Made by a program: the position numbers and the translations under genes. A DNA stretch of 64,000 nucleotides, taken from Aquabacterium sp029268225 (lineage in GTDB: Bacteria; Pseudomonadota; Gammaproteobacteria; Burkholderiales; Burkholderiaceae_C). The notes under the pieces were generated by a model. It ran no database searches and had not been told where the DNA came from. It saw nothing but the letters and a program-made list of their open reading frames with translations. Numbering within the stretch: the first letter of the stretch is position 1; each line of letters begins with the position of its first letter. Shown piece after piece: positions 37,245 to 47,481 of this stretch. Location: NCBI RefSeq assembly GCF_037482285.1, contig NZ_JBBEYB010000004.1, positions 200,737 through 264,736 on the forward strand. Reading direction: 5' to 3'.

Positions 37245-37733
37245 TCAGAGGTGATAGACGTCGATGACGTGGTGCACGTAGTCGTTCTTGAGGACGATGT
37301 ACTTGCGCTTGATCAGCGGCTGGCCGCTGCTCACATCGATCGTGTAGTGGGAGGTGCCGAAATAGCTGTCGGTGTGGTTGTAGCGGTAGCTCTGGGTGTG
37401 CCAGTTGAAGCGCACCTTCACTTCCGAACCTTCTTGCGACAGGATCTCGACGTTGTGGATGTTGTGGCCGGTACGGGGCTCAGGGGTGCTGGCCGACGAA
37501 CGCTCGGTCTTGATGCGGAAGACGCGGTCTTCCAGACCACCCCGGTTGGGGTAGTAAATCAGCGAGATTTCGCGTTGCGGATCGCTCACCAGTTGGCCGT
37601 CGTCGTCCCACGAGGGCATCCAGTATTCGACTTGCGGGTGGTAGCAGGCCAGCCATTCGTCCCACTGCTTGTCATCCAGCAGACGGGCTTCACGGTACAG
37701 GAAGGCCTGGATTTGTTCGATGGTCATGCTCAT
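37245..37733 (-). CDS. benB: Benzoate 1,2-dioxygenase small subunit BenB
   Basis: 162 residues, a beta subunit of an aromatic-ring-hydroxylating dioxygenase: IQAFLYREARLLDDKQWDEWL at the start, YWMPSW and IYYPNRGGLEDRVFRI are conserved in BenB/XylY. ATG at 37733 has GAGG seven bases upstream; the second ATG two codons later is possible. It lies 8 bases after benA. Confidence 0.95.
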   Translation of the reverse strand: MSMTIEQIQAFLYREARLLDDKQWDEWLACYHPQVEYWMPSWDDDGQLVSDPQREISLIYYPNRGGLEDRVFRIKTERSSASTPEPRTGHNIHNVEILSQEGSEVKVRFNWHTQSYRYNHTDSYFGTSHYTIDVSSGQPLIKRKYIVLKNDYVHHVIDVYHL

Positions 37734-37741
37734 GGTGGGCC

Positions 37742-39103
37742 TCAGGCTTTCTTGGACTCGATCTCGATGGCACGCTGCATGGTTTCGAGCCAGTAGCGGT
37801 GCTGTTCGGTGTACAGGCCTTCGTCTTCGGTCTTCACGCCGCTGAGCTTCGGATTCAGGTTGATTTCCTTGGCGGCTTCGTCCGGACCTTGCACCCAGTG
37901 GGTGGCGCCGCGGCACATGTCGTTCCACTTCAGGGCGATGCCGTTGTAGCCTTGTTGGCAGGCACGGAACTCTTCCAGGTCGTCCGGGGTGGCCATGCCG
38001 GTGGCGTTGAAGAAGTCTTCGTACTGACGGACACGGCGGGCGCGGGCCTCGTCGGACTCACCCTTGGGGGCGATGCAGTAGATGGTGACTTCGGTCTTGT
38101 CCACCGAGAGGGGGCGCAGCACGCGGATCTGCGAGCCGAACTGGTCCATCAGGTACACATTGGGGTACAGGCACAGGTTGCGCGAGTGACCGATCATCCA
38201 GTCGGCGCGAGCCTGGCCGAACTTCTCAACCAGTTCGTCGCGGATCTGGTAGGCCGGACGGTCTTCGGGGTTGGCCCACTTCGTCCACAGCAGCATGTGG
38301 CCGTTTTCGAAGGAGTAGAAGCCGCCGCCTTGCTTGGCCCAGCTGCCAGCGTCCATCGCCTTGATCTGGTCACCGGCTTCGGACTGCTTGCGGTGGTTGG
38401 TGGTGGCCGCATAGTTCCAGTGCACCGAGCTGACGTGGTAGCCGTCGGCGCCGTTTTCGGCTTGCAGCTTCCAGTTGGCGTCGAAGGTGTAGGTGGACGA
38501 GCCACGCAGCACTTCCAGACCTTCCGGCGACTGGTCCACGATCATGTCGATGATCTTGGTGGACTCGCCCAGGAACTCGGTCAGGGGTTGCACGTCAGGG
38601 TTGAGGCTGCCGAACAGGAAGCCGCGGTAGCTCTCGAAACGAGCCACCTTCTTCAGGTCGTGGCTACCGTCCTTGTTGAAGGACTCGGGGTAGCCTGCGC
38701 CATTGCCGTCCTTGACCTTCAGCAGCTTGCCGCTGTTGTTGAACGTCCAGCCGTGGAAAGTGCAGGTGAAGTTGGCCTTGTTGCCCTTTTTCAGGCGAGC
38801 CAGCGTCGCACCGCGGTGCGAGCAGGCGTTGATGACCGCGTTGAGTTCGCCCGCCTTGTTGCGCGTGATCACGATGGGCTGACGGCCGATGTACGTCGTC
38901 AGGTAATCGTTGACATTGGGGATCTGGCTTTCGTGGGCCAGATAGATCCAATTGCCCTCGAAGATGTGTTTCATCTCGAGTTCAAAGAGCTCCGCATCAG
39001 TGAACGCGGCGCGGTTGAGTTGGTAGACATGCTGGTCGTGGTCTTCGACCAGCATCCCTGCCAGGCGTTCCTTGACGCCTTCGAGAGATGCGGTGTTGCT
39101 CAT
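37742..39103 (-). CDS. benA: Benzoate 1,2-dioxygenase large subunit BenA
   Basis: 453 residues. BenA with BenB adds O2 to benzoate. The Rieske cluster ligands are CSHRG (about 97) and CTFHGW (about 118), and the catalytic iron site is in ENGADGYHVSSVHWNY (about 215-230). Length and sequence match BenA/XylX. ATG at 39103; the frame open upstream reads into catA and is not part of it. It follows catA by 40 bases. Confidence 0.96.
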   Translation of the reverse strand: MSNTASLEGVKERLAGMLVEDHDQHVYQLNRAAFTDAELFELEMKHIFEGNWIYLAHESQIPNVNDYLTTYIGRQPIVITRNKAGELNAVINACSHRGATLARLKKGNKANFTCTFHGWTFNNSGKLLKVKDGNGAGYPESFNKDGSHDLKKVARFESYRGFLFGSLNPDVQPLTEFLGESTKIIDMIVDQSPEGLEVLRGSSTYTFDANWKLQAENGADGYHVSSVHWNYAATTNHRKQSEAGDQIKAMDAGSWAKQGGGFYSFENGHMLLWTKWANPEDRPAYQIRDELVEKFGQARADWMIGHSRNLCLYPNVYLMDQFGSQIRVLRPLSVDKTEVTIYCIAPKGESDEARARRVRQYEDFFNATGMATPDDLEEFRACQQGYNGIALKWNDMCRGATHWVQGPDEAAKEINLNPKLSGVKTEDEGLYTEQHRYWLETMQRAIEIESKKA

Positions 39104-39143
39104 GGTGTGTCTCAGCGTATGAGGAGGGCGAACGTCAGATCGA

Positions 39144-40058
39144 TCAGGCGGCAGCGCGAGGACGGGCAAAGTCCGTCACAGGGGCTTCGGCCTTCAGGGG
39201 CTGCATGTCGAAGTTGAACTCGATTTCGTAGAAAGGCTTGTCGGTGCCCAGAGCGGCCATGGCAGCCGGGTCGCTGTTGGTCTTGACCGGGGGCACCAGG
39301 CCTTCACGGGTACCGAAGGCGAAGTCGTCCCACAGGTGCGGATCGCTCTCGATGTTGATCTGCGTGGTCAGCTTGCGCTTGCCTTCAGCATGGGCGAAGA
39401 AGTGGATGTGAGCCGGGCGATGGCCGTGGCGACCCAGTTGCTGCAGCAGGATGTCGGTCGAGCCGCCGGGAGGCACGCTGTAGCCGACAGGCATGATCGA
39501 GCGGAACTTGTAGCGGCCGTTCGCGTCGGTGATGATGGTGCGACGCAGGTTGAAAGCGCTTTGCGACTGGTCGAAGTAGGAGTAGTTGCCCAGGTGGTTG
39601 GCGTGCCAGACTTCCACCGTGGCGCCCGGGATCGGGTTGCCCTTTTCGTCACGGACCACACCGGACATGACCACCAGTTCGCCAGGCTGCGTGCCGTCGT
39701 CCAGACGGGCTTCGCCTTGGCACACAGGGGCGCCGGCCACGTACAGCGGGCCTTCGATGGTGCGGGGGGTGCCGCCGGTCAGGCCAGCCTTGGCTTCGGC
39801 TTCGTCGGTGCGCAGGTCCAGGAAGTGCTCCAGACCGACGCCAGGAACGACCAGGCCCAGTTCGCCGTTGCGGCCAGCGTCGCTCAGGTAGTTCAGGCCA
39901 GTCCAGAACTCTTCAGGCTGGATGTCCAGCTCTTCGATCGCCCACATCAGGTCGATCATCAAGCGACGCACAATGGTCTTCACGCGTGCGTTGCCGGGGC
40001 CGGTCACGCCGGTGGTTTCAAAGCGGTCGTACAGGGCTTCAATGCTCTTCTTGTCCAT
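39144..40058 (-). CDS. catA: Catechol 1,2-dioxygenase CatA
   Basis: 304 residues. CatA cleaves catechol between the hydroxyls to cis,cis-muconate using Fe(III). The iron ligands are visible as tyrosines in GNYSYF (about 157-162) and VGYSVP (193) and the two histidines of RPAHIHFF (217, 219). The N-terminal helical dimer domain (1-100) is present. The tail after residue 270 is slightly longer than the Acinetobacter enzyme. ATG at 40058. It lies between catC and benA in one operon. Confidence 0.96.
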   Translation of the reverse strand: MDKKSIEALYDRFETTGVTGPGNARVKTIVRRLMIDLMWAIEELDIQPEEFWTGLNYLSDAGRNGELGLVVPGVGLEHFLDLRTDEAEAKAGLTGGTPRTIEGPLYVAGAPVCQGEARLDDGTQPGELVVMSGVVRDEKGNPIPGATVEVWHANHLGNYSYFDQSQSAFNLRRTIITDANGRYKFRSIMPVGYSVPPGGSTDILLQQLGRHGHRPAHIHFFAHAEGKRKLTTQINIESDPHLWDDFAFGTREGLVPPVKTNSDPAAMAALGTDKPFYEIEFNFDMQPLKAEAPVTDFARPRAAA

Positions 40059-40105
40059 GGTGTGTCTCCTCGGTGTAGGCTGTAAAGGAACGTGGGGGAA
40101 GGAAC

Positions 40106-40396
40106 TCAGCGGTCGTCTTCGTGGATCGAAGACGGGTGGCGGCACAGGGCCGTCACTTCAATGTCCATGTAGGGGAACAGGGGCAGACTGGTCAGCAGCT
40201 GGTGCAACTCGTCCACGCTGGCCACATCAAAAATGCTGACGTTGGCGTACTGGCCGGCGATGCGCCACAGGTGGCGCCACTTGCCGCTGCGTTGCAGCTC
40301 TTGCGCCAGTTCGCGCTCGGTTTTCTTCAGGGCATCGGCCTGGGCGACGGGCATGTCAACCGGCAGACGCACCACCATTTCGACTTTGAAGAGCAT
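40106..40396 (-). CDS. catC: Muconolactone delta-isomerase CatC
   Basis: 96 residues, the usual CatC length. It converts muconolactone to 3-oxoadipate enol-lactone. MLFKVEMVVRLPVDMP and WRHLWRIAGQYANVSIFDV are typical. ATG at 40396 begins the family homology. It follows catB by 39 bases and precedes catA by 47. Confidence 0.96.
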   Translation of the reverse strand: MLFKVEMVVRLPVDMPVAQADALKKTERELAQELQRSGKWRHLWRIAGQYANVSIFDVASVDELHQLLTSLPLFPYMDIEVTALCRHPSSIHEDDR

Positions 40397-40435
40397 GTTT
40401 GCCTCTCGGGTCTGGGGAACGTGGATACGCAAAGA

Positions 40436-41563
40436 TCAGCGATCGCGCCGCAGGCGGGCGAGCTTTTCTTCATCGAGGTCGATCCCCAAGCCGGGGCGGC
40501 GGGGGATTTCCAGAGCAAAGTCGCGGTATTGCAGCGGCTCGCGCAGGATTTCTTCGGTCAGCAGCAGGGGGCCGAACAGTTCGGTGCCCCAGGCAAGGTC
40601 ATGGAAGGTGCTGAACAACTGGGCCGAGGCCATGGTGCCGACGGCGCCTTCGAGCATCGTGCCGCCGTACAGCGAGATGTTGGCCGAGCGGGCGATGGCG
40701 GCCACTTCGGCGGCGCCACGCAGGCCACCCGACTGGTTGATCTTGACGGCAAAGATGTCAGCGGCCTGGGTGCTGGCCACGACGAAGGCGTCACGCGGGC
40801 CGTGCAGGGCTTCGTCGGCCATGATGGGGATGATGTTGGACTGGGTCAAGCGCTGCAGGCCGGCCTTGTCGCTGGCGATGATGGGCTGCTCGACCATGTC
40901 GACACCGGCGTCGGCCAGCATGGCCATGCCTTCCAGGGCTTCGGTCACCGTCCAGGCCTGGTTGGCGTCGATGCGCACGCTGGCCATGTCGCCCAGGGCG
41001 CGCTTGATGGTGGCCACGTGGGCCACGTCGTCCTTCACCGAGCGCAGGCCGATCTTCAGCTTGAAGATGTTGTGGCGGCGCATTTCCAGCACGCGTTCGG
41101 CTTCGGCGATGTCCTTGGCGGTGTCGCCGCTGGCCAGGGTCCAGGCGATCGGCAGGCTGTCACGCACGCGGCCACCGAACAGCTCGCTCAGGGGCTGACC
41201 CAGACGCTTGGCCTGGTTGTCGTACAGAGCGGTTTCGATCGCGCACTTGGCGAAGCGGTTGCCCTGGATGTGGCCGTTGACCGAGGCCATCAGCATGGCG
41301 GGGAAGGTCGGGTCCTGACCCACCAGCATCGGGGCGATGTAGGTGTCGATGTTGACCTTGATGCTCTCCGGGCTTTCCTCGCCGTAGGCCAGGCCACCGA
41401 TGGTGGTGCCTTCACCCCAGCCGACCACGCCATCGCTGGTCTCGACGCGCACCAGCACGAGGGTCTGGTGGTTCATGGTGGCGACCGACAGGCGATGGGG
41501 GCGGATGGTGGGCACGTCCACCAGAAGGGTCTCAACCGCCAGGATCTTGAGTTGGGAGCTCAT
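40436..41563 (-). CDS. catB: Muconate cycloisomerase CatB
   Basis: 375 residues. Enolase-superfamily enzyme turning cis,cis-muconate into muconolactone. The base lysines lie in FKLKIG (about 165-170), metal ligands in DANQAW, VEQP and MADE, and the second lysine in VKINQSGG. First gene of the catBCA-benABCD transcript, divergent from the LysR regulator gene with 103 bases between them. Confidence 0.96.
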   Translation of the reverse strand: MSSQLKILAVETLLVDVPTIRPHRLSVATMNHQTLVLVRVETSDGVVGWGEGTTIGGLAYGEESPESIKVNIDTYIAPMLVGQDPTFPAMLMASVNGHIQGNRFAKCAIETALYDNQAKRLGQPLSELFGGRVRDSLPIAWTLASGDTAKDIAEAERVLEMRRHNIFKLKIGLRSVKDDVAHVATIKRALGDMASVRIDANQAWTVTEALEGMAMLADAGVDMVEQPIIASDKAGLQRLTQSNIIPIMADEALHGPRDAFVVASTQAADIFAVKINQSGGLRGAAEVAAIARSANISLYGGTMLEGAVGTMASAQLFSTFHDLAWGTELFGPLLLTEEILREPLQYRDFALEIPRRPGLGIDLDEEKLARLRRDR

Positions 41564-41595
41564 GTCAACACGTTGTTTGATTGGAAGGTGAGCAA

Positions 41596-41625
41596 ATGGT
41601 AGGAACGCCCTTGCTTCCTGTCCAA
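41596..41625 (-). promoter_or_regulatory. Predicted catB promoter
   Basis: On the minus strand TTGGAC (41620-41625), 18-base spacer, TACCAT (41596-41601). The weak elements fit an activator-dependent LysR promoter. The operator at 41644-41662 lies upstream at about -55 to -73. Confidence 0.6.
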
Positions 41626-41643
41626 GACGGTTTTAGACTCGCT

Positions 41644-41662
41644 CCATATCAAAAAGGTATGG
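41644..41662. promoter_or_regulatory. CatR/BenM-type LysR operator
   Basis: CCATATCAAAAAGGTATGG: arms CCATA/TATGG, containing ATAT-N7-GTAT, one mismatch from the ATAC-N7-GTAT consensus of CatM/BenM. It ends 4 bases before the regulator's ATG, so binding could also repress the regulator gene. Confidence 0.7.
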
Positions 41663-41666
41663 CGCC

Positions 41667-42599
41667 ATGGACCTCAGACACCTTCGCTACTTCGTGGCCG
41701 TGGCCGACGAGCAGAACTTCACCCGGGCGGCGGAGAAATTGCACATCTCGCAGCCGCCCTTGAGTCGGCAGATTCAGGATCTGGAAGAGGAATTGGGCCT
41801 GGCGCTGTTCGAGCGCGGTTCGCGGCCCCTGAAGCTCACCGAGGGCGGGCGGTTTTTCTATGGGCACGCCACGCGTTTGCTGGAGCAAGCTGCGCAGGCG
41901 ATTCGCACCACCAAGCGCATCGCGCAGATGCAGCGGCGCCTGGTGATTGGCTTTGTGCCGTCAACGATTTACGGGGCTTTGCCGCGCTTGGTGCGCCTGT
42001 TCAGGGCAGCGCAGCCACAGACGGAATTGGCCCTGGTGGAAATGTCGAGCGTGGAGCAGATCGAGGCCTTGAAGAATGGCCGGATCGATGTGGGCTTTGG
42101 GCGGGTGCGCCTTGATGACCCTTCGGTCAAGCGCGAAATCCTGCGGGAGGAGCCACTGGTGGCGGCCATACCCATGGAGCATGAGTTGGCGCAAGGGCGC
42201 GGGCCGCTGAGTCTGACCGAAATAGCCAAGCATGACCATCTGGTTTACCCTCGGAATCCGCGCCCCAGTTACGCTGACCAGGTTTTGGCGCTGTTCCGCG
42301 ATCTGGGTGTCGAGCCGCGTGCTGTGTACGAGGTGCAAGAACTCCAGACCGCGCTGGGCCTGGTGGCATCGGGCATGGGCCTGTGTCTGGTGCCGGCCAG
42401 TGCCAACCGGATGCGGCCCGATGAGGTGATTTACCGGCCCGTGTTGGAGGCCAAGGCGGTCTCGCCCATCATCATGAGCACCCGCATTCATGATCAATCC
42501 ACCGACATCGTGCTCTTGCGCTCATTGATCGACGATATTTACCGCGAATGGGCGCAAGAGCGTCAACGTGTTGCCATGACTCGGCGCTTTTTGAGCTGA
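41667..42599 (+). CDS. catR: LysR-family regulator of benzoate/catechol genes (CatR/BenM-like)
   Basis: 310 residues. Residues 1-60 form the LysR winged helix (MDLRHLRYFVAVADEQNFTRAAEKLHISQPPLSRQIQ pattern, split here over the first 35 residues). The effector domain has VIGFVPSTIYGALPRLVRLFR, similar to CatR and BenM, which respond to cis,cis-muconate and, for BenM, benzoate. Divergent placement from catB and the operator between them support activation of the cat-ben operon. Which effector is used cannot be decided from sequence. It is convergent with benE, 16 bases apart. Confidence 0.93.
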   Translation: MDLRHLRYFVAVADEQNFTRAAEKLHISQPPLSRQIQDLEEELGLALFERGSRPLKLTEGGRFFYGHATRLLEQAAQAIRTTKRIAQMQRRLVIGFVPSTIYGALPRLVRLFRAAQPQTELALVEMSSVEQIEALKNGRIDVGFGRVRLDDPSVKREILREEPLVAAIPMEHELAQGRGPLSLTEIAKHDHLVYPRNPRPSYADQVLALFRDLGVEPRAVYEVQELQTALGLVASGMGLCLVPASANRMRPDEVIYRPVLEAKAVSPIIMSTRIHDQSTDIVLLRSLIDDIYREWAQERQRVAMTRRFLS

Positions 42600-42615
42600 T
42601 GCCGCGCGCGTGGTT

Positions 42616-43791
42616 TCAGGCCTTGGCAGCGGGGCGGCGTGGGGTCAGCATCACATAGGCCAAGCCACCGATCACAACGCCCCAGAAGGCGGCACCCAGG
42701 CCCAGGAAGCTCATGCCGGAGGCCGTCACCAGAAAAGTGATGATGGCCGCCTCACGGTGTTCGGCATCGTTGACAGCCCCCAGCACATTGGCCGTGATGG
42801 CGCCGATCAAGGCCAGCCCCGCGAGCACGGCGACGAACTCTTTGGGCAAGGCGGTGAAGAGCCAGATGATGGTGCCACCGAAGCAGCCGCCGATCAGGTA
42901 GAACACGCCGTTGGCGATGCCGGCCACATAGCGCTTGGCGGGGTCTTCGTGGGCATCCTTGCCGGTGCACAGGGCCGCCGTGATGGCAGCCACCACGGTG
43001 GTGATGCCGCCAAACACGGCCGTGAACAGCGAGGTCACGCTGGTCGCCACGATGATGGGGCGCGCAGGGGTGTTGTAGCCCGCGCTGTGCAGAATGGCCA
43101 TGCCCGGCAGGAACTGACCGGTCAGGCTCACCATCACCAGAGGAATGGCCAGGCTCAAGGTGGAGGCCCAGGACCAGCTCGGGCTGATGAACACGGGCTG
43201 GGTCACCTTGAAAGGAATGGTGTGCCAGGGAATGTTGCCCAGCATGGCCGTCAGGGCCACGCCCAGCACCAGCACCATCAGCATGTGATAGCGCGGCCAA
43301 TAGCGCTTGAACACCAGGAAGCCGGCGATCATGCACAGCGTCAACGCAGGCATGGATTCCACAGCTTTGAAGCCGCGAGCACCGAACTGGAACAGGATGC
43401 CGGCCATCATCCCGTAGGCCACGCCTTTGGGGATGTGGCGCATCAGCCGGTCAAAAGAGCCGGACAGACCGATCGCCAAGATGATGACGGCGGCAGTGAT
43501 GTAGGCGCCCACCGCCTCGTTCAGCGACAGGCCGGGAAACAGGGTGATCAACAGCGCTGAGCCGGGCGCCGACCAGGCGGTGATCACCGGCACCTTGAGC
43601 CACCAGCTCAGCGCGATGCCCGAGACGGCGGCGCCGATCGAGATGGCCCACACCCAGGATGCCATCATGTCAGGCCCGAGTTGGGCGGCCTGACCGGCCT
43701 GGAAAAAGATCAGCAGGGGGCCGGCATAAGAAATGGCCACAGCCAGGAAGCCGGCCGTGATCGTCGAGAGGGACCAGTCGCGATGCAGCAT
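42616..43791 (-). CDS. benE: Benzoate/H+ symporter BenE
   Basis: 391 residues with about 12 membrane segments and the BenE-family features ISYAGPLLIFFQA at the start, WSAPGSALL and CTGKDAHEDPAKRYVAG. BenE transporters take up benzoate with protons. It is a second benzoate carrier besides BenK and lies at the end of the pcaIJFD unit, 53 bases after pcaD. Confidence 0.94.
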   Translation of the reverse strand: MLHRDWSLSTITAGFLAVAISYAGPLLIFFQAGQAAQLGPDMMASWVWAISIGAAVSGIALSWWLKVPVITAWSAPGSALLITLFPGLSLNEAVGAYITAAVIILAIGLSGSFDRLMRHIPKGVAYGMMAGILFQFGARGFKAVESMPALTLCMIAGFLVFKRYWPRYHMLMVLVLGVALTAMLGNIPWHTIPFKVTQPVFISPSWSWASTLSLAIPLVMVSLTGQFLPGMAILHSAGYNTPARPIIVATSVTSLFTAVFGGITTVVAAITAALCTGKDAHEDPAKRYVAGIANGVFYLIGGCFGGTIIWLFTALPKEFVAVLAGLALIGAITANVLGAVNDAEHREAAIITFLVTASGMSFLGLGAAFWGVVIGGLAYVMLTPRRPAAKA

Positions 43792-43844
43792 GGTGACGTG
43801 TTGTCAGTTCGGGCGCACGGAGCCGGTCCCGGATCGGCCTGAGA

Positions 43845-44654
43845 TCAATGGCTGGCGAGCCATTGCTCCAAGGTCTGGATGAAAGCCTGCGGCTGCTCCA
43901 GCACGCTCAGGTGCGAGGCGTGGGGCAGGATGGCCAACTGCGCACCGGGGATATGGTGGGCAATGGCACGCGCCATCGCAGGCGGCGTGCCCAGGTCCAG
44001 CTCACCGGCGATCACCAACGCGGGCACGGCCACCGAGCCCAGACGGGCGGTCGTGTCCACATCGCGGATGGCCTGGCAGCAGGCGATGTAGCCGGCCTGA
44101 TCGCATGCCAGCACGCGTTGCTTCCAGTAGGCCACGACCTCGGGTTGCTCGGCGCGGAAGCCATCGTGGAACCAGCGCAGCATGGCGCCATCGACGATGG
44201 ACGCCAGGCCACCCTGCGCGATGGTGGCGATGCGCTGATCCCAGCCCACACGGGCCTCGTCCGGGTAGAACGAGGTCGTGTTGGCCAGCACCAGGGCCTG
44301 AACCTTGGCCGGGTGACGCAAGACCAGCTCCTGGCCGATCATGCCGCCCATCGACAGACCGATCCAGGTGACGGCGCCCAGGTTCAGCTCGTCGATCAGG
44401 CGGGCTGCGTCATCGGCCAGCTGGGCCATCGTGTAGGGGCCCGCGGGCGCTTCGCTGCGGCCGTGGCCGCGCTGGTCGTAACAGACCACGCGGTTGTCGG
44501 CGTACAGGTGGGCCACCAGGGCATCCCACATCGTCACATCACAACCCAGCGCGTGGCTGAGCAGGAAGGTGCGGCGCGGAGTCTGGCCGTTGCGCGGTTC
44601 GGTGACCGTGTAGGCCAGGCGCGGGGCGCTGGTGGTGAACTGCATCGTGCTCAT
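43845..44654 (-). CDS. pcaD: 3-oxoadipate enol-lactonase PcaD
   Basis: 269 residues, alpha/beta hydrolase opening the enol-lactone to 3-oxoadipate. Nucleophile serine in GLSMGGMIG (about 103), acid in GELDLGTPP and histidine in HASHLS. GGAG lies six bases before the ATG at 44654. It follows pcaF by 14 bases. Confidence 0.94.
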   Translation of the reverse strand: MSTMQFTTSAPRLAYTVTEPRNGQTPRRTFLLSHALGCDVTMWDALVAHLYADNRVVCYDQRGHGRSEAPAGPYTMAQLADDAARLIDELNLGAVTWIGLSMGGMIGQELVLRHPAKVQALVLANTTSFYPDEARVGWDQRIATIAQGGLASIVDGAMLRWFHDGFRAEQPEVVAYWKQRVLACDQAGYIACCQAIRDVDTTARLGSVAVPALVIAGELDLGTPPAMARAIAHHIPGAQLAILPHASHLSVLEQPQAFIQTLEQWLASH

Positions 44655-44668
44655 CCAGGACTCCGGGC

Positions 44669-45874
<1,206 letters not shown>

Positions 45875-45919
45875 GGTGTGCAACCTTGAGTTCAGTGTGA
45901 AAGGGACAAAGACGGGGGA

Positions 45920-46585
45920 TCAGGCGGCCATGCGCAGGGTGACGCCGGGCGTCATTGCCTGAAGGGCTTCCAGCGTCAGACCGGGCGCCAGGGCCACGAC
46001 AGAGGCGCCCTCGGCACCCAGGTCGATGATGGCCAGATCCGTGTAGATGCGGCTGACGCAGCCGATGCCGGTGAGCGGGTAGCTGCAAGCGGGCACCAGC
46101 TTGGCTTCGCCCTTCTTGGTCAGGTACTCCATCATCACGTAGGTCTTCTTGGCGCCGATGGCCAGGTCCATCGCACCGCCCACGGCGGGGATGGCATCCG
46201 GCGCGCCGGTGTGCCAGTTGGCCAGGTCCCCCGTGGCCGACACCTGGAAGGCCCCCAGCACGCACACGTCGAGGTGGCCACCGCGCATCATCGCGAAGCT
46301 GTCGGCGTGGTGGAAGAAGCAGCCACCCGGCAGCAAGGTGACGGGCTGCTTGCCCGCGTTGATCAGGTCATAGTCTTCCTGACCTTCAGCAGGTGCGGGG
46401 CCCATGCCGATCACGCCGTTTTCGGAGTGCAGCACGATTTCTTTGTCGGCGCCCAGGTGGTTGGCGACCGCGGTGGGCAGGCCAATGCCCAGGTTCACGA
46501 CCGAGCCGTCGGGGATGTCATTGGCCACCTGGGCGGCCATCTCGTCGCGGGTCCAGCGGGTGTAGGAAGCGTTGGATGTGGTCAT
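45920..46585 (-). CDS. pcaJ: 3-oxoadipate CoA-transferase subunit B PcaJ
   Basis: 221 residues. With PcaI it transfers CoA from succinyl-CoA to 3-oxoadipate. The active-site glutamate is in LHSENGVIGMGP (about 50). GAGG precedes the ATG at 46585. It follows pcaI by 10 bases. Confidence 0.95.
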   Translation of the reverse strand: MTTSNASYTRWTRDEMAAQVANDIPDGSVVNLGIGLPTAVANHLGADKEIVLHSENGVIGMGPAPAEGQEDYDLINAGKQPVTLLPGGCFFHHADSFAMMRGGHLDVCVLGAFQVSATGDLANWHTGAPDAIPAVGGAMDLAIGAKKTYVMMEYLTKKGEAKLVPACSYPLTGIGCVSRIYTDLAIIDLGAEGASVVALAPGLTLEALQAMTPGVTLRMAA

Positions 46586-46595
46586 GTGTGTTTCC

Positions 46596-47294
46596 TCAGG
46601 CACCCTTGAAACCACCGGCGGAGGTGGCGGTGCGGTCGATCTTGACAATGCGCTGGACGAACAGGCCCGGGGTGATCACGGCTTCCGGATCGAGGCTGCC
46701 CAGTTCGGCAATCTCGTGCACCGAGGCGATCGTGGTCTTGGCGGCCATGGCCATGATTGGCCCGAAGTTACGGGCGGTCATGCGGTAGGTTAGGTTGCCC
46801 CAGCGGTCGCCCTTTTCGGCCTTGATCAGGGCGTAGTCGGCATGGATCGGCGACTCGAACACATACATCTTGCCGTCGATCTCGCGGGTTTCCTTGCCCT
46901 TGGCCAGCTCGGTGCCATAGCCCGTGGGCGTGAAGAAGCCACCGATGCCGGCGCCAGCGGCGCGGATGCGCTCAGCCAGGTTGCCCTGGGGCACCAGTTC
47001 CAGCTCCAGCTTGCCGCTGCGGTACAGACCGTCGAAGTGGTGGCTGTCCGCCTGGCGGGGGAAGGAGCAGATGATCTTGCGCACCTGGCCGGCGGCCAGC
47101 AAGGCAGCCAGGCCCACGTCGCCGTTGCCGGCGTTGTTGTTGACGATGACCAGATCCTTGGCGCCGGTGGCGATCAGGGCGTCGATCAGTTCATTGGGCT
47201 GACCTGCGGTGCCAAAACCGCCGATCATGACGGTGGCGCCATCTCGGATGTCGGCCAGTGCTTCGGTGGCCGAGGCCACAATTTTGTTGATCAT
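46596..47294 (-). CDS. pcaI: 3-oxoadipate CoA-transferase subunit A PcaI
   Basis: 232 residues. Alpha subunit of the CoA-transferase, with GGFGTAGQPNELIDAL at about 24-40 and GFFTPTGYGTELAKGK. First gene of pcaIJFD-benE; its promoter and repeated operator boxes lie in the 187-base gap to pcaR. Confidence 0.95.
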   Translation of the reverse strand: MINKIVASATEALADIRDGATVMIGGFGTAGQPNELIDALIATGAKDLVIVNNNAGNGDVGLAALLAAGQVRKIICSFPRQADSHHFDGLYRSGKLELELVPQGNLAERIRAAGAGIGGFFTPTGYGTELAKGKETREIDGKMYVFESPIHADYALIKAEKGDRWGNLTYRMTARNFGPIMAMAAKTTIASVHEIAELGSLDPEAVITPGLFVQRIVKIDRTATSAGGFKGA

Positions 47295-47345
47295 GAATGG
47301 CTCTCAGGGAAAACGGCGGTCGGCTTCACCACCTTGTCAATTTAT

Positions 47346-47360
47346 GTTCTAATAGCGAAC
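47346..47360. promoter_or_regulatory. PcaR-type operator, box 1
   Basis: GTTCTAATAGCGAAC, arms GTTC/GAAC with seven bases between. It resembles the 15-bp PcaR site of Pseudomonas putida, GTTCGATAATCGCAC (recalled from the literature). Confidence 0.65.
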
Positions 47361-47364
47361 AAAT

Positions 47365-47379
47365 ATTCGCCAATCGAAC
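47365..47379. promoter_or_regulatory. PcaR-type operator, box 2
   Basis: ATTCGCCAATCGAAC, same 4-7-4 design as box 1 and 19 bases from it, about two helical turns. It covers the expected pcaI transcription start. Confidence 0.6.
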
Positions 47380-47385
47380 AAATGC

Positions 47386-47414
47386 AGCTTAAGGACCCGT
47401 CATACGCCTGTCAA
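47386..47414 (-). promoter_or_regulatory. Predicted pcaI promoter
   Basis: Perfect TTGACA at 47409-47414 (minus strand), 17-base spacer, TAAGCT at 47386-47391. The operator boxes are immediately downstream. Confidence 0.6.
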
Positions 47415-47423
47415 GATTGGCGG

Positions 47424-47437
47424 GGGTTAACCCTAGG
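47424..47437. promoter_or_regulatory. GGGTTAA-CCTAGG motif upstream of pcaR
   Basis: GGGTTAACCCTAGG lies 45 bases before the pcaR ATG and is nearly identical to the motif in front of benK. Confidence 0.4.
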
Positions 47438-47481
47438 TGCGTTGTTCATTCTGTGAAAAGCCCTGCGAGAGGGGTGCCGAC

